From NCBI GenBank assembly GCA_013289695.1, contig JABCZK010000033.1, forward strand, positions 1 to 50,645: a stretch of DNA of 50,645 bases, written 5' to 3'. The translations under genes were made by a program, and so were the position numbers. Origin of the DNA: Acidobacteriota bacterium (GTDB taxonomy: Bacteria; Acidobacteriota; Terriglobia; Acidiferrales; UBA7541). This document shows positions 43,694 to 50,645 of the stretch, piece by piece. The notes below the pieces were generated by a model. That model was not told where the DNA came from. It made no database searches and saw nothing but the letters and a program-made list of their open reading frames with translations. The stretch's first letter is position 1; the number at the start of each line of letters is the position of its first letter.

Positions 43694-44881
43694 CTACCCT
43701 TCGCCAAGCTTTACCGGAACATTCATCTGCTTGCCGTCGCGCACGATCGTCAAGGTAACCGCATTTCCAGGCTGCGAACGGTTCAGCATCAGATTTAGAT
43801 CCATCTGGTTGGTGATCGCCTTGCCATCCACCGCAATCAGCACGTCGCCGCCGATGCGCAGTTCCTGTAAGCCCGCCACCATGGATTTGTTGCCGCCGCG
43901 AATTCCCGCCTGTGCCGCCGCGCCGCCCGGCTCCACGCGCTCGATCAATATTCCTTGCTGCACATTCAGCTTCAGCGCTTCGGCCAGTCCCGGCCACAAA
44001 GCGCGCCCCTCCGCGCCCAGCGTCGCGCGCCGCACGCGTCCGTACTTGATCAAATCCTCGGCCACGCGGCGCGCGGTATTGATCGGAATGGCGAATCCAA
44101 TTCCGGCAGTGGTCCCGGTGGGCGCATAAATCGCACTATTGATTCCAATCACTTGCCCGTGCGAATCAAGTAGCGGTCCGCCGGAATTTCCGCGATTGAT
44201 CGAAGCATCGGTCTGAATCGCTTCATCAATAAAAGTGTTTTCGCTGGTTTGCACCGTGCGGCCCAAAGCGCTGACGATCCCGGTAGTAAGTGTGCTGGAA
44301 AATCCAAACGGATTGCCGATCGCCAGTGCCCGCTGACCCACCAGAAGATTCCGCGAATCGCCCAGCGTCAATGGCGTAAGCTTGTGGCCCTGCGTGTCTA
44401 TCTGAATCAGCGCGATGTCGTTGCGCGTGTCTTCCCCGATCAGTTTGGCCTTGTAACGCGTCAGGTCGCCGAGCGTCACTTCAATTGTCTGCGCGCCCTG
44501 CACCACGTGATAATTCGTCAGAATGTGGCCGTCCAGATCGATCAGAAATCCCGAACCTGCGCCCTCCACGGGCACGGGATTGTAGAAGAAATCATATTCC
44601 ACCGTGCGCGTCACGATGTTCGCCACCGCCGGCGATGCCAGGCGATAGATGCGCACGTTCTCCGCTTCGGTGGGATCCAGCGCAGCCGGCGCAGCACCCG
44701 CATCCGGCGCGCGCAAAGCATCCACTGCCGCGGGATTGCGTTCGCCATAGCGCGAGCCCGCCCAATACGCGCCGAGTCCGATGATCAGCCCGATAGCGAG
44801 CAGCCGCACCGCGCGTCCTTCGCTTCCCGTTGTTCCCATCAAACTCATGAAGAAAGCTCTTGCTCCTCGCCGCACCGGCAT
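43694..44881 (-). CDS. HtrA/DegP-type serine protease with PDZ domain
   Basis: 395 residues from ATG 44881 (an ATG at 44848 is an alternative). A signal-anchor helix (AVRLLAIGLIIGLGAYWAG, about 24-42) precedes a trypsin-like domain with complete triad: H125 in LTNYHVV, D155 in RNDIALIQ, S233 in GNSGGPLL. A single C-terminal PDZ domain (LKLNVQQGILIERVEPGGAA ... RIGGDVLIAVDGKAI) follows. DegS/DegP-like periplasmic quality-control or stress protease. Lies 40 bp after coaE on the same strand, so probably in the folD-coaE operon. Confidence 0.93.
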   Translation of the reverse strand: MPVRRGARAFFMSLMGTTGSEGRAVRLLAIGLIIGLGAYWAGSRYGERNPAAVDALRAPDAGAAPAALDPTEAENVRIYRLASPAVANIVTRTVEYDFFYNPVPVEGAGSGFLIDLDGHILTNYHVVQGAQTIEVTLGDLTRYKAKLIGEDTRNDIALIQIDTQGHKLTPLTLGDSRNLLVGQRALAIGNPFGFSSTLTTGIVSALGRTVQTSENTFIDEAIQTDASINRGNSGGPLLDSHGQVIGINSAIYAPTGTTAGIGFAIPINTARRVAEDLIKYGRVRRATLGAEGRALWPGLAEALKLNVQQGILIERVEPGGAAAQAGIRGGNKSMVAGLQELRIGGDVLIAVDGKAITNQMDLNLMLNRSQPGNAVTLTIVRDGKQMNVPVKLGEG

Positions 44882-44921
44882 TCTCGCACGAATCCGCTCT
44901 GCCGGTTAATACGCTCCAACA

Positions 44922-45545
44922 TCAGGAAATGTTTCCCTCCGCGGGAGCCGCCGGCCGCGACAATCGCTTCACCACTTCCATCACCTGCCGCTCCGTTTCT
45001 TCGATCGATCCCGACGAGTCAATCGTTTCATCCCCCAAGCGGCGTTTTTCTTCCATCGGCATTTGCGCTGCAATGCGCAGTTTTGCCTGTTCCGCCGTCA
45101 GGCCGCGCTGCAGCAGCCGCTGCAATTGCTGTTCCGGCGGGCACCAGCACACCAGCACCCGGTCGAGCTCCTTGTTGTAGCCCGCTTCGATGATCAGCGC
45201 TGCTTCCACCACGGCCAAGTCCGGGCCACCCGGATGGGCCTGCGCCGCAAACCACTTGCGCACCACGTCCAGAATCCGCGGATGTAGAATCTGATTCAAA
45301 CGCGCGCGCTTCTGCGCATCAGCAAAAATAATTTGTCCCAGTTTGCCGCGGTCCGCGTTGCCGTGAGCATCCAGAATTTCCCGGCCGAATTCGCGGACCA
45401 CTTCGTTGTACGCGTCTTGTCCCTGTTCGAGCAGTTCGTGACCGAGCGTATCCGCATCCAGCACCGCACAATCCAGTTCTCGCAGCATGCCCGCCACAGT
45501 GGATTTGCCGGAAGCGATACCCCCGGTAAGCCCGACGCGCAACAT
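44922..45545 (-). CDS. coaE: Dephospho-CoA kinase
   Basis: 207 residues. P-loop GLTGGIASGKST, DADTLGHELLEQG and QKRARLNQILHP are the CoaE landmarks; ALIIEAGYNKELDRVLVCWCP follows. Phosphorylates dephospho-CoA in the last step of CoA synthesis. Its ATG overlaps the folD stop by one base (TGATG), implying translational coupling. Confidence 0.97.
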   Translation of the reverse strand: MLRVGLTGGIASGKSTVAGMLRELDCAVLDADTLGHELLEQGQDAYNEVVREFGREILDAHGNADRGKLGQIIFADAQKRARLNQILHPRILDVVRKWFAAQAHPGGPDLAVVEAALIIEAGYNKELDRVLVCWCPPEQQLQRLLQRGLTAEQAKLRIAAQMPMEEKRRLGDETIDSSGSIEETERQVMEVVKRLSRPAAPAEGNIS

Positions 45546-46504
45546 CAGCGTGGCACGGCCGCGGCTGCCGGAGCGCTGGCGGAAGCACGGGATCCGCGCC
45601 GGAGTCGCGCGGCCTTGATGGTGTTGCTCATCAGCATGGCGATGGTCAGCGGACCCACTCCGCCCGGAACAGGAGTGATCGCTCCGGCAACGCTCGCAAC
45701 GTCTGGATGCACATCGCCTACCAGCGCTGTACCTTTTTCGCGAAAGCTGGCGAGCCGCTCGGGAAAATGCGCGAAAAAGTTTTCCGCTTGCGCCGAATCG
45801 CTGATGCGATTGATGCCCACGTCAATCACCGTCGCACCCGGACGCACAAAATCGGGCGTCACCATTCCGGCGCGGCCCAGCGCCGCGACCACGATGTCCG
45901 CGCGGCGGATCACGTCCGGCAAATCGCGCGTCTTCGAATGGCAGATCGTCACGGTGGCATTCGCGTGCATTAGCAGCAGCGCCATCGGCTTGCCTACAAT
46001 ATCGCTGCGCCCCAGTACTGCGGCGTTCGCGCCTTCGAGCGGAATCGCGCTGCGCCGGAAAACTTCCATCACGCCGGACGGAGTACAAGCCACGAGGGTT
46101 GGGCGGCCAGCCACCAAATGTCCCACATTGATCGGATGGAACCCGTCCACATCCTTCGCGGGATCCACCGCGTCGAGAATTTTCTTGGCGTCCACCTGCG
46201 GCGGCAAGGGAAGCTGCACCAGAATGCCGTCCACGTCATCGCGCCGATTCAAATCTTGCACAATCGCCACCAACTCCGCCGTCGAAATCGTAGCGGGCGG
46301 CGTCACCTGAATACTCGCAAGCCCCAGCTTTTCGCAAGCCGCGATCTTGCTTTTCACGTAAACCTGCGACGCAGGATTGTCGCCCACCAGAACTGCCGCC
46401 AGCCCCGGGCGGATTCCCGCAGCCGCCAGCGCGGAAATTTCCGCCGCAAGCTCGCCGTAAATCTGCTCGCGAATCGCATTGCCATCCAGAATTCGTGCCG
46501 CCAA
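45545..46504 (-). CDS. folD: Bifunctional methylenetetrahydrofolate dehydrogenase/cyclohydrolase
   Basis: 319 residues from TTG 46504, with GAGGAG 5 nt before; the open frame extends to 46594 but lacks a ribosome site. LAAVLVGDNPASQVYVKSKI holds the conserved Lys, GILVQLPLPPQVD the family signature, and VLGRSDIVGKPMALLL the nucleotide loop; DVHPDVASVAGAITPVPGGVGP ends the core. A ~30-residue Ala-rich extension (ASASAPAAAAVPR) follows the usual C-terminus. Confidence 0.96.
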   Translation of the reverse strand: MAARILDGNAIREQIYGELAAEISALAAAGIRPGLAAVLVGDNPASQVYVKSKIAACEKLGLASIQVTPPATISTAELVAIVQDLNRRDDVDGILVQLPLPPQVDAKKILDAVDPAKDVDGFHPINVGHLVAGRPTLVACTPSGVMEVFRRSAIPLEGANAAVLGRSDIVGKPMALLLMHANATVTICHSKTRDLPDVIRRADIVVAALGRAGMVTPDFVRPGATVIDVGINRISDSAQAENFFAHFPERLASFREKGTALVGDVHPDVASVAGAITPVPGGVGPLTIAMLMSNTIKAARLRRGSRASASAPAAAAVPR

Positions 46505-46657
46505 GAAATCTCCTCGATGCGCAGGCTGAATTATTTCCGAATCGCCATAATAGCACAGCGAAATCCGCCGCGAACGAACCGGGTAACGCAGCATCTACAG
46601 CAGCCTGGAACAGATATAGAATGTTTGTAGAGGTTCGCTGCTACAAGAAATCGCGCA

Positions 46658-47269
46658 ATGGTATTTGGACAAGACACCGAAAGAAAGCGTCAGGAACGCG
46701 CCATGCGTGACGCGGGCAGATTGCCGCCAGGCCAATCGCTCACCCTGAAGTGGCCCGTGCTGCACCAAGGCACCGTGCCCGAGTTCGATCCCCAGACCTG
46801 GGATTTCCGCGTGACCGGGCTGGTCGATCGCCCGCTGCGCCTCACCTGGGACGAATTCTCACACCTGCCTATGACCGCCGTCACCGCCGACATGCACTGC
46901 GTCACGCGCTGGAGCCGTTTCGACGTGCGCTGGGAAGGCGTCGCGTTCAGTGAAGTGATGAAGCTGATTTCACTGCAGCCCGCGGCGAAATACGTGATGG
47001 TCCTCGCCGAGCAAGGCTACACCGCGAACGTCCCGCTCGCAGATCTCCTCCGCCCCACGACCCTCTTCGCGCTGAAACACAATGGCGAACCTCTGCCCGC
47101 AGCACATGGCTATCCTGTGCGCCTAGTCGTGCCGCATCTATACGCCTGGAAAAGCGTGAAGTGGGTGCGCGGCCTGGAATTCATGACCGCGGATGCTCCC
47201 GGTTTCTGGGAGCAAAACGGCTACAACATCTACGGCGATCCCTTCAGGGAGCAGCGCTACAGTGTTTGA
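46658..47269 (+). CDS. Cytosolic sulfite-oxidase-fold molybdopterin oxidoreductase
   Basis: 203 residues. No signal peptide; MVFGQDTERKRQERAMRDAGRLPPGQS leads into DFRVTGLVDRPLRLTWDEF and ADMHCVTRWSRFDVRWEG, where C81 is the Mo-ligand Cys of the YedY/sulfite oxidase fold. PVRLVVPHLYAWKSVKWVRGLEFM is the cofactor-binding end. Unlike the 7857 enzyme it is not exported and has no cytochrome gene. Divergent from folD. Substrate unknown. Confidence 0.88.
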   Translation: MVFGQDTERKRQERAMRDAGRLPPGQSLTLKWPVLHQGTVPEFDPQTWDFRVTGLVDRPLRLTWDEFSHLPMTAVTADMHCVTRWSRFDVRWEGVAFSEVMKLISLQPAAKYVMVLAEQGYTANVPLADLLRPTTLFALKHNGEPLPAAHGYPVRLVVPHLYAWKSVKWVRGLEFMTADAPGFWEQNGYNIYGDPFREQRYSV

Positions 47270-47347
47270 GAAATTAGTGAGTTAGGCTACAAACTTTAGG
47301 AAATCGCGGCAAGTGGAACGATCGAAGTTGGTGCGGGGCTGAACGCA

Positions 47348-47370
47348 AGGGCGGGTCTAAGACCCGCCCC
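47348..47370. repeat. Palindrome between convergent genes (GGGCGGGTCT family)
   Basis: GGGCGGGTCT (47349-47358) is mirrored by AGACCCGCCC (47360-47369), a 10-bp perfect inverted repeat that ends CTACAAAA. It lies between the converging molybdoenzyme and RNase genes and could serve as a bidirectional terminator. Same family as 31478, 36651 and 39191. Confidence 0.7.
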
Positions 47371-47394
47371 TACAAAAGTATCGCTGCTTCGATG

Positions 47395-50300
47395 TTAGTA
47401 GATGTCGTACTGCTCCCAGTGCAGGGTGGGATCGGCCTGAATGATGATGCTCTTCTTGGTCCAGCGCTCGAGTTCTTCGATCAGCGAAGACTCCCGCGTC
47501 TTCAACGCCTTAGAAATTTCCGGATGGACACGCAAAGTGATGCTCCCGGAACTCAGCTCCGGCGCCATCTTGCGCGCCTCAGTTTGAATTTCGTAGCACA
47601 GCGTCGGAATCGACTTCACCATCCCAGACCCAGTGCAATAAGGGCAAGGCTGGCAAAGCGTGCGTTCCAAAGCCTGCTTGGTGCGCTTGCGCGTGATCGC
47701 CACCAAACCAAATTCATTGAAGCGCAGCACTTTCGAAGGCGCGCGGTCGGCGCGTAGAGCGTCTTCCAGCACGGCCATCACCTTCTCGCGGTTGCGGCGC
47801 TCTTCCATGTCAATGAAATCAATAATGATGATGCCGCCCAGATCGCGCAGCCGCATCTGCCGCACGATTTCCTTGCAAGCTTCCAGGTTCGTGCGCACGA
47901 TGGTGTCTTCCAGCCGGTTCGAACCCTTGCCCACAAATTTCCCGGTGTTCACGTCAATCGCCACCAAAGCTTCCGTGTGATTGATGACGATATACCCGCC
48001 GGATTTCAGCCACACCTTCGGCCGCAACCCCTTGTCAATTTCCTGCTGAATCCCGAACTCTTCGAAGACCGGAGTTTCCTTCGTATACAGCTTCACGCGC
48101 CCCACCAGCTGCGGCTGGAAGCGGCTCATGAAGTCCACGACTTTCGTGTATTCCTCTTCGGTGTCCACCCATATCGCGCCGAAATCCGGCGTGATGTAAT
48201 CGCGCAGAATGCGCTCTACCAGATTCAGGTCGCGGTGCAGCAGCGAAGGCGCCTTGCGCTGTTCCGAACGCGCCTTGATTTCAGACCAGGTGCGCGTCAG
48301 GAATTCCACGTCCGCGCGGACTTCATCCGGCGCCGCGCTGGCCGCGGCCGTGCGCACGATAAATCCGCCGCCCGAAGATCCCTTCGCCTCCGTCACCAGA
48401 TGCCGCAGTCGCGCGCGTTCTTCCGCGGAAGCGATTTTGCGCGATACGCCGGTGTGATCAAGCGTCGGCATATAAACCAAAAAGCGCCCGGGCAGCGCGA
48501 CGTGGCTCGTAATCCGCGCACCTTTCTTGCCCAGCGGTTCCTTGGCGATCTGGACGATAATTTCCTGGCCCTGCTTCAGCATGTCCGCGATCAGCTGCGT
48601 GCGGCGCGCCTGCGGCGGGCGCCCGTGGCTATGTCCGCCGCTGTGCCCGTGCTGCGGACGCCGTCCGCGATCTTCGCGCCGGCCACGATCGCGGCCCCCA
48701 CGACGCACGGGATTCTGCATGCGCGAGCGGAAATCGCCGCGCACGCGCGCCTGGAACGGCTGTTGCGCCGGCGCGCCTTCCGCAGGAACAGCCCCGCCAT
48801 TGTCACCCTGTGCCGCGATGGAATCTGCTCCGTTCGCGTGTTCACTCTCGGGGGGAGCGATCATGCCCTCTTCTTCGGCTGCGGCTTCCTCTTGTTCGAG
48901 CTCCGCGTCCTCGGAATCTTCCGCGCGTTCTTCACCTTCGTGCGCTTCCCCGTCGTGCTCTCGGTGATCGCCATGGTCCGCATGATCATCACGCACGCCG
49001 GCATCGGCAGCCGCGTCCGCGGCTGCAAACACGCGATTCTGCGCGTCGCGCGCCGCGTCATCGTCCTGAGCGTCGGCAATGTGTTCCGCCAACGCCGCGG
49101 CTTCCTCTTCGCTCAAATCCACGTGAGGATGCTCTTCGTGATGCCCAACATCGTGATGACCGGCGTCGTGCTGCTGGCGTACCTCCGGAGCATCACTCAA
49201 TTCGAAATTCTGGCTGATCCCCTCCGGGTCATTCCAGTCGCGCGAATTCTGCGAGCCGTGAGTCTCCCGGACCGCCGGCTCCTCCACATGTGCGTCCGGA
49301 CTAGGCGAGGAATCCACTTCGGGCCCGAGAGGCATCAACGGAGAAAGTGGCGCGAAGCGCACGGCGTCAGGAACAGGCGCGTTATCCTGCGGTTCGTGTG
49401 TCTGCAGTTCGGCAGCCAGGGGTTCGGGAGGAAGATGCGTATGCGCCTTCCACTTCGAGAGCGTCTCGCCCGGAAGCGGTTCCAACCCGCTCGACGACGG
49501 CGCGCGGAATCCCTCATTCCGTCGCGGAAAACTCTCCCGCGCAAGGAAAGGTCCTCGATGCGAAGATTCGCGCGCGGCAGGACGGTGCTCTACGCGCTCG
49601 TCCGCGAAATGCGGCGGCGCCGCGGATTCACGCATTTCTTCCTGCGCTTGTTCGTGTACATCTTCCTGCACATTTCCAGGCGCTTCCAATTCATGTGCGG
49701 GCGATTCAGGCTGATCAAACGAAGGCGCGTCGCTCGGCGTCGCTTCGGCGTCATGCGAGTGTGCGTGCGCAGCCGATGCCGAAATATCCGACGGGCTTCG
49801 CTCCCTGAACTTCGCGAGAGACTCTCCAGGCAGCAGCGTTGAAATGTGCCCTTCCGGCGTTCCCGGCTCGCTCGCATGATCCTCGGACGGCCGTGACGAT
49901 GCGTACTTCGATGAGGGAAGTTCGCGCCCTAAACGCCCACCGCGATCTCCGCCGCGCCCAGCGGCGCCGCCGCTACGACCGCGTCCGCCACCACTTCCGC
50001 CGCGCCGGCCAAAACGCCCGCCACGATCTCCGCCCGGCCTGCCGCCGCGCGAACGATTCTCAAATCTTCCGCGATCGGAGCCATGCCCGCCGCCAGAGGG
50101 ACGAGTGACGGCAGGCGAGAACGTCGGCGACGCTGACCCACGCAGCGCCGAAATCGATTCACCGGGAAGCGGCTCCAACGCGGCGCCGGAACCCGCAACC
50201 GCAGCCGCCGGCGTAGCGGAATGTGGTGATTCCACATCCACCGGCTCGATGATCGGAGTGGTACCGGTATTCGCGGGGAAAGCTTCGCCGCCCTGCTCTT

Positions 50301-50583
50301 CGATTTTCTGGGCTTTGTCCTCGACGGTCGCGACGACGTGATCCAGCTCTTCGATTTCTTCCATGAAGTCGCTGACGTAAAGGAAGGCGTCGCTATCGAG
50401 GCCAATTTCCACAAAGGCAGACTGCATGCCTGGCAGCACGCGCGTAACTTTGCCTTTGTAGATGCTTCCGACTAACGCAAACTCTTTTTCACGTTCGACG
50501 TAATACTCACAAAGCTGACCTTCTTCCAGAATGGCGACCCGCGTCTCGTGGGGGTTCGCCGATATAACCATTTCCTTCGACAT
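47395..50583 (-). CDS. rng: Ribonuclease E/G with a ~570-residue insert inside the S1 domain
   Basis: 1062 residues; ATG 50583 with AGGAG. Residues 1-90 are the RNase E/G start (ETRVAILEEGQLCEYYVE; GSIYKGKVTRVLPGMQSAFVEIGLDSDAFLY, the first half of S1). The second half resumes at about 660 (TQLIADMLKQGQEIIVQIAKEPLGKKGARIT), then the catalytic domain with Mg ligands in AIDVNTGKF (D877) and IDFIDM (D922/D925), and the Zn-link CPYCTGSG (C980, C983). It ends like RNase G, without a C-terminal degradosome scaffold. The insert (91-658) is disordered: an Arg-Gly region (161-220), His/Glu-rich segments (470-490) and three LPGE(S/T) repeats. Symbol chosen by C-terminal architecture; rne is equally defensible. 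Confidence 0.92.
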   Translation of the reverse strand: MSKEMVISANPHETRVAILEEGQLCEYYVEREKEFALVGSIYKGKVTRVLPGMQSAFVEIGLDSDAFLYVSDFMEEIEELDHVVATVEDKAQKIEEQGGEAFPANTGTTPIIEPVDVESPHSATPAAAVAGSGAALEPLPGESISALRGSASPTFSPAVTRPSGGGHGSDRGRFENRSRGGRPGGDRGGRFGRRGGSGGGRGRSGGAAGRGGDRGGRLGRELPSSKYASSRPSEDHASEPGTPEGHISTLLPGESLAKFRERSPSDISASAAHAHSHDAEATPSDAPSFDQPESPAHELEAPGNVQEDVHEQAQEEMRESAAPPHFADERVEHRPAARESSHRGPFLARESFPRRNEGFRAPSSSGLEPLPGETLSKWKAHTHLPPEPLAAELQTHEPQDNAPVPDAVRFAPLSPLMPLGPEVDSSPSPDAHVEEPAVRETHGSQNSRDWNDPEGISQNFELSDAPEVRQQHDAGHHDVGHHEEHPHVDLSEEEAAALAEHIADAQDDDAARDAQNRVFAAADAAADAGVRDDHADHGDHREHDGEAHEGEERAEDSEDAELEQEEAAAEEEGMIAPPESEHANGADSIAAQGDNGGAVPAEGAPAQQPFQARVRGDFRSRMQNPVRRGGRDRGRREDRGRRPQHGHSGGHSHGRPPQARRTQLIADMLKQGQEIIVQIAKEPLGKKGARITSHVALPGRFLVYMPTLDHTGVSRKIASAEERARLRHLVTEAKGSSGGGFIVRTAAASAAPDEVRADVEFLTRTWSEIKARSEQRKAPSLLHRDLNLVERILRDYITPDFGAIWVDTEEEYTKVVDFMSRFQPQLVGRVKLYTKETPVFEEFGIQQEIDKGLRPKVWLKSGGYIVINHTEALVAIDVNTGKFVGKGSNRLEDTIVRTNLEACKEIVRQMRLRDLGGIIIIDFIDMEERRNREKVMAVLEDALRADRAPSKVLRFNEFGLVAITRKRTKQALERTLCQPCPYCTGSGMVKSIPTLCYEIQTEARKMAPELSSGSITLRVHPEISKALKTRESSLIEELERWTKKSIIIQADPTLHWEQYDIY
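48610..50313 (-). other. Low-complexity insert in the RNase E/G gene
   Basis: Codes for residues 91-658: alternating Gly/Arg, Glu/Asp/Ala and His-rich blocks. The strand opposite stays open for 621 codons (47977-49842), an effect of the GC-rich codon pattern and not a gene. LPGE(S/T) repeats map to 50143-50169, 49807-49833 and 49450-49476, and the RGG-type segment to 49924-50103. Confidence 0.85.
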
Positions 50584-50614
50584 GGATACTCCTAGTGGAG
50601 CACCGGACCGCGGC

Positions 50615-50637
50615 GGCGCGCGCGCTCGCGCGCGCTC
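50615..50637. repeat. Alternating GC run, Z-DNA-prone
   Basis: GCGCGCGCGCTCGCGCGCGC is two near-copies of a 10-base unit GCGCGCGCTC, 30 bp upstream of the RNase E/G start on its leader side. Purine-pyrimidine alternation favours Z-DNA or a tight RNA hairpin. Confidence 0.5.
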
Positions 50638-50645
50638 GACCGGAG

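Noticed and set aside
46505..46594. 30-residue N-terminal extension of FolD
   Set aside because: The TTG at 46504 has a GAGGAG site and matches the usual FolD start (AARILDG); the extension has neither.
47977..49842. 621-codon open frame on the plus strand opposite the RNase E/G insert
   Set aside because: Arg/Phe/His-rich translation without domains, no ribosome site, and it mirrors the codon structure of the true gene. It is a consequence of GC-rich third positions.

Overview
This GC-rich window most likely comes from an Acidobacteriota (Terriglobia-type) chromosome. The main reasons are three ~800-residue FtsX/MacB-type permeases with no ATPase gene beside them (the 'ADOP' type of that phylum), a class III cyclase fused to TPRs, an RNase E/G whose S1 domain is split by a huge disordered insert, and many short GC-rich palindromes between genes. 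The genus cannot be read from sequence alone. No rRNA, tRNA, CRISPR array, integrase or complete transposase gene was seen.

Layout. 0-5 kb: the 3' end of an unknown gene, a small membrane protein, a membrane cyclase-TPR protein and an alpha/beta hydrolase. 5-7 kb: a sparse accessory stretch with a 25-codon basic peptide gene (good ribosome site and terminator), a convergent JmjC/cupin-8 hydroxylase-like gene, a triple tandem repeat and a 136-bp MITE-like element. 7-13 kb: a b-type cytochrome with a Tat-exported molybdopterin oxidoreductase, a secreted kelch/galactose-oxidase-like protein, a comM remnant, a small Cys/His protein and a Crp-family regulator. 13-19 kb: membrane proteins, a VOC protein, an RsbW/RsbV-like pair, a TPR membrane protein, an MmcQ/YjbR protein and a dGTPase.

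19-28 kb: yceD-rpmF-plsX-fabD-fabG and then acpP-fabF, the type II fatty-acid cluster. It lacks fabH and is split by a GT39-like glycosyltransferase carrying an in-frame amber codon and a secreted carboxypeptidase-regulatory-like protein. 29-41 kb: etfB-etfA, three ADOP permeases and ETF-quinone oxidoreductase, i.e. the route of acyl-CoA dehydrogenase electrons to quinone, interrupted by the permeases. 41-50.6 kb: a FecR-like exported protein and a DUF374 acyltransferase (divergent), folD-coaE-htrA (one strand), a cytosolic sulfite-oxidase-fold protein, and a 1062-residue RNase E/G.

Points most worth following: the RNase E/G insert with RGG, His-rich and triplicated LPGE(S/T) motifs; the tiny basic peptide gene near a JmjC hydroxylase; the single amber codon in the GT39 gene; and a palindrome family whose first bases supply the stop codon of two unrelated genes.
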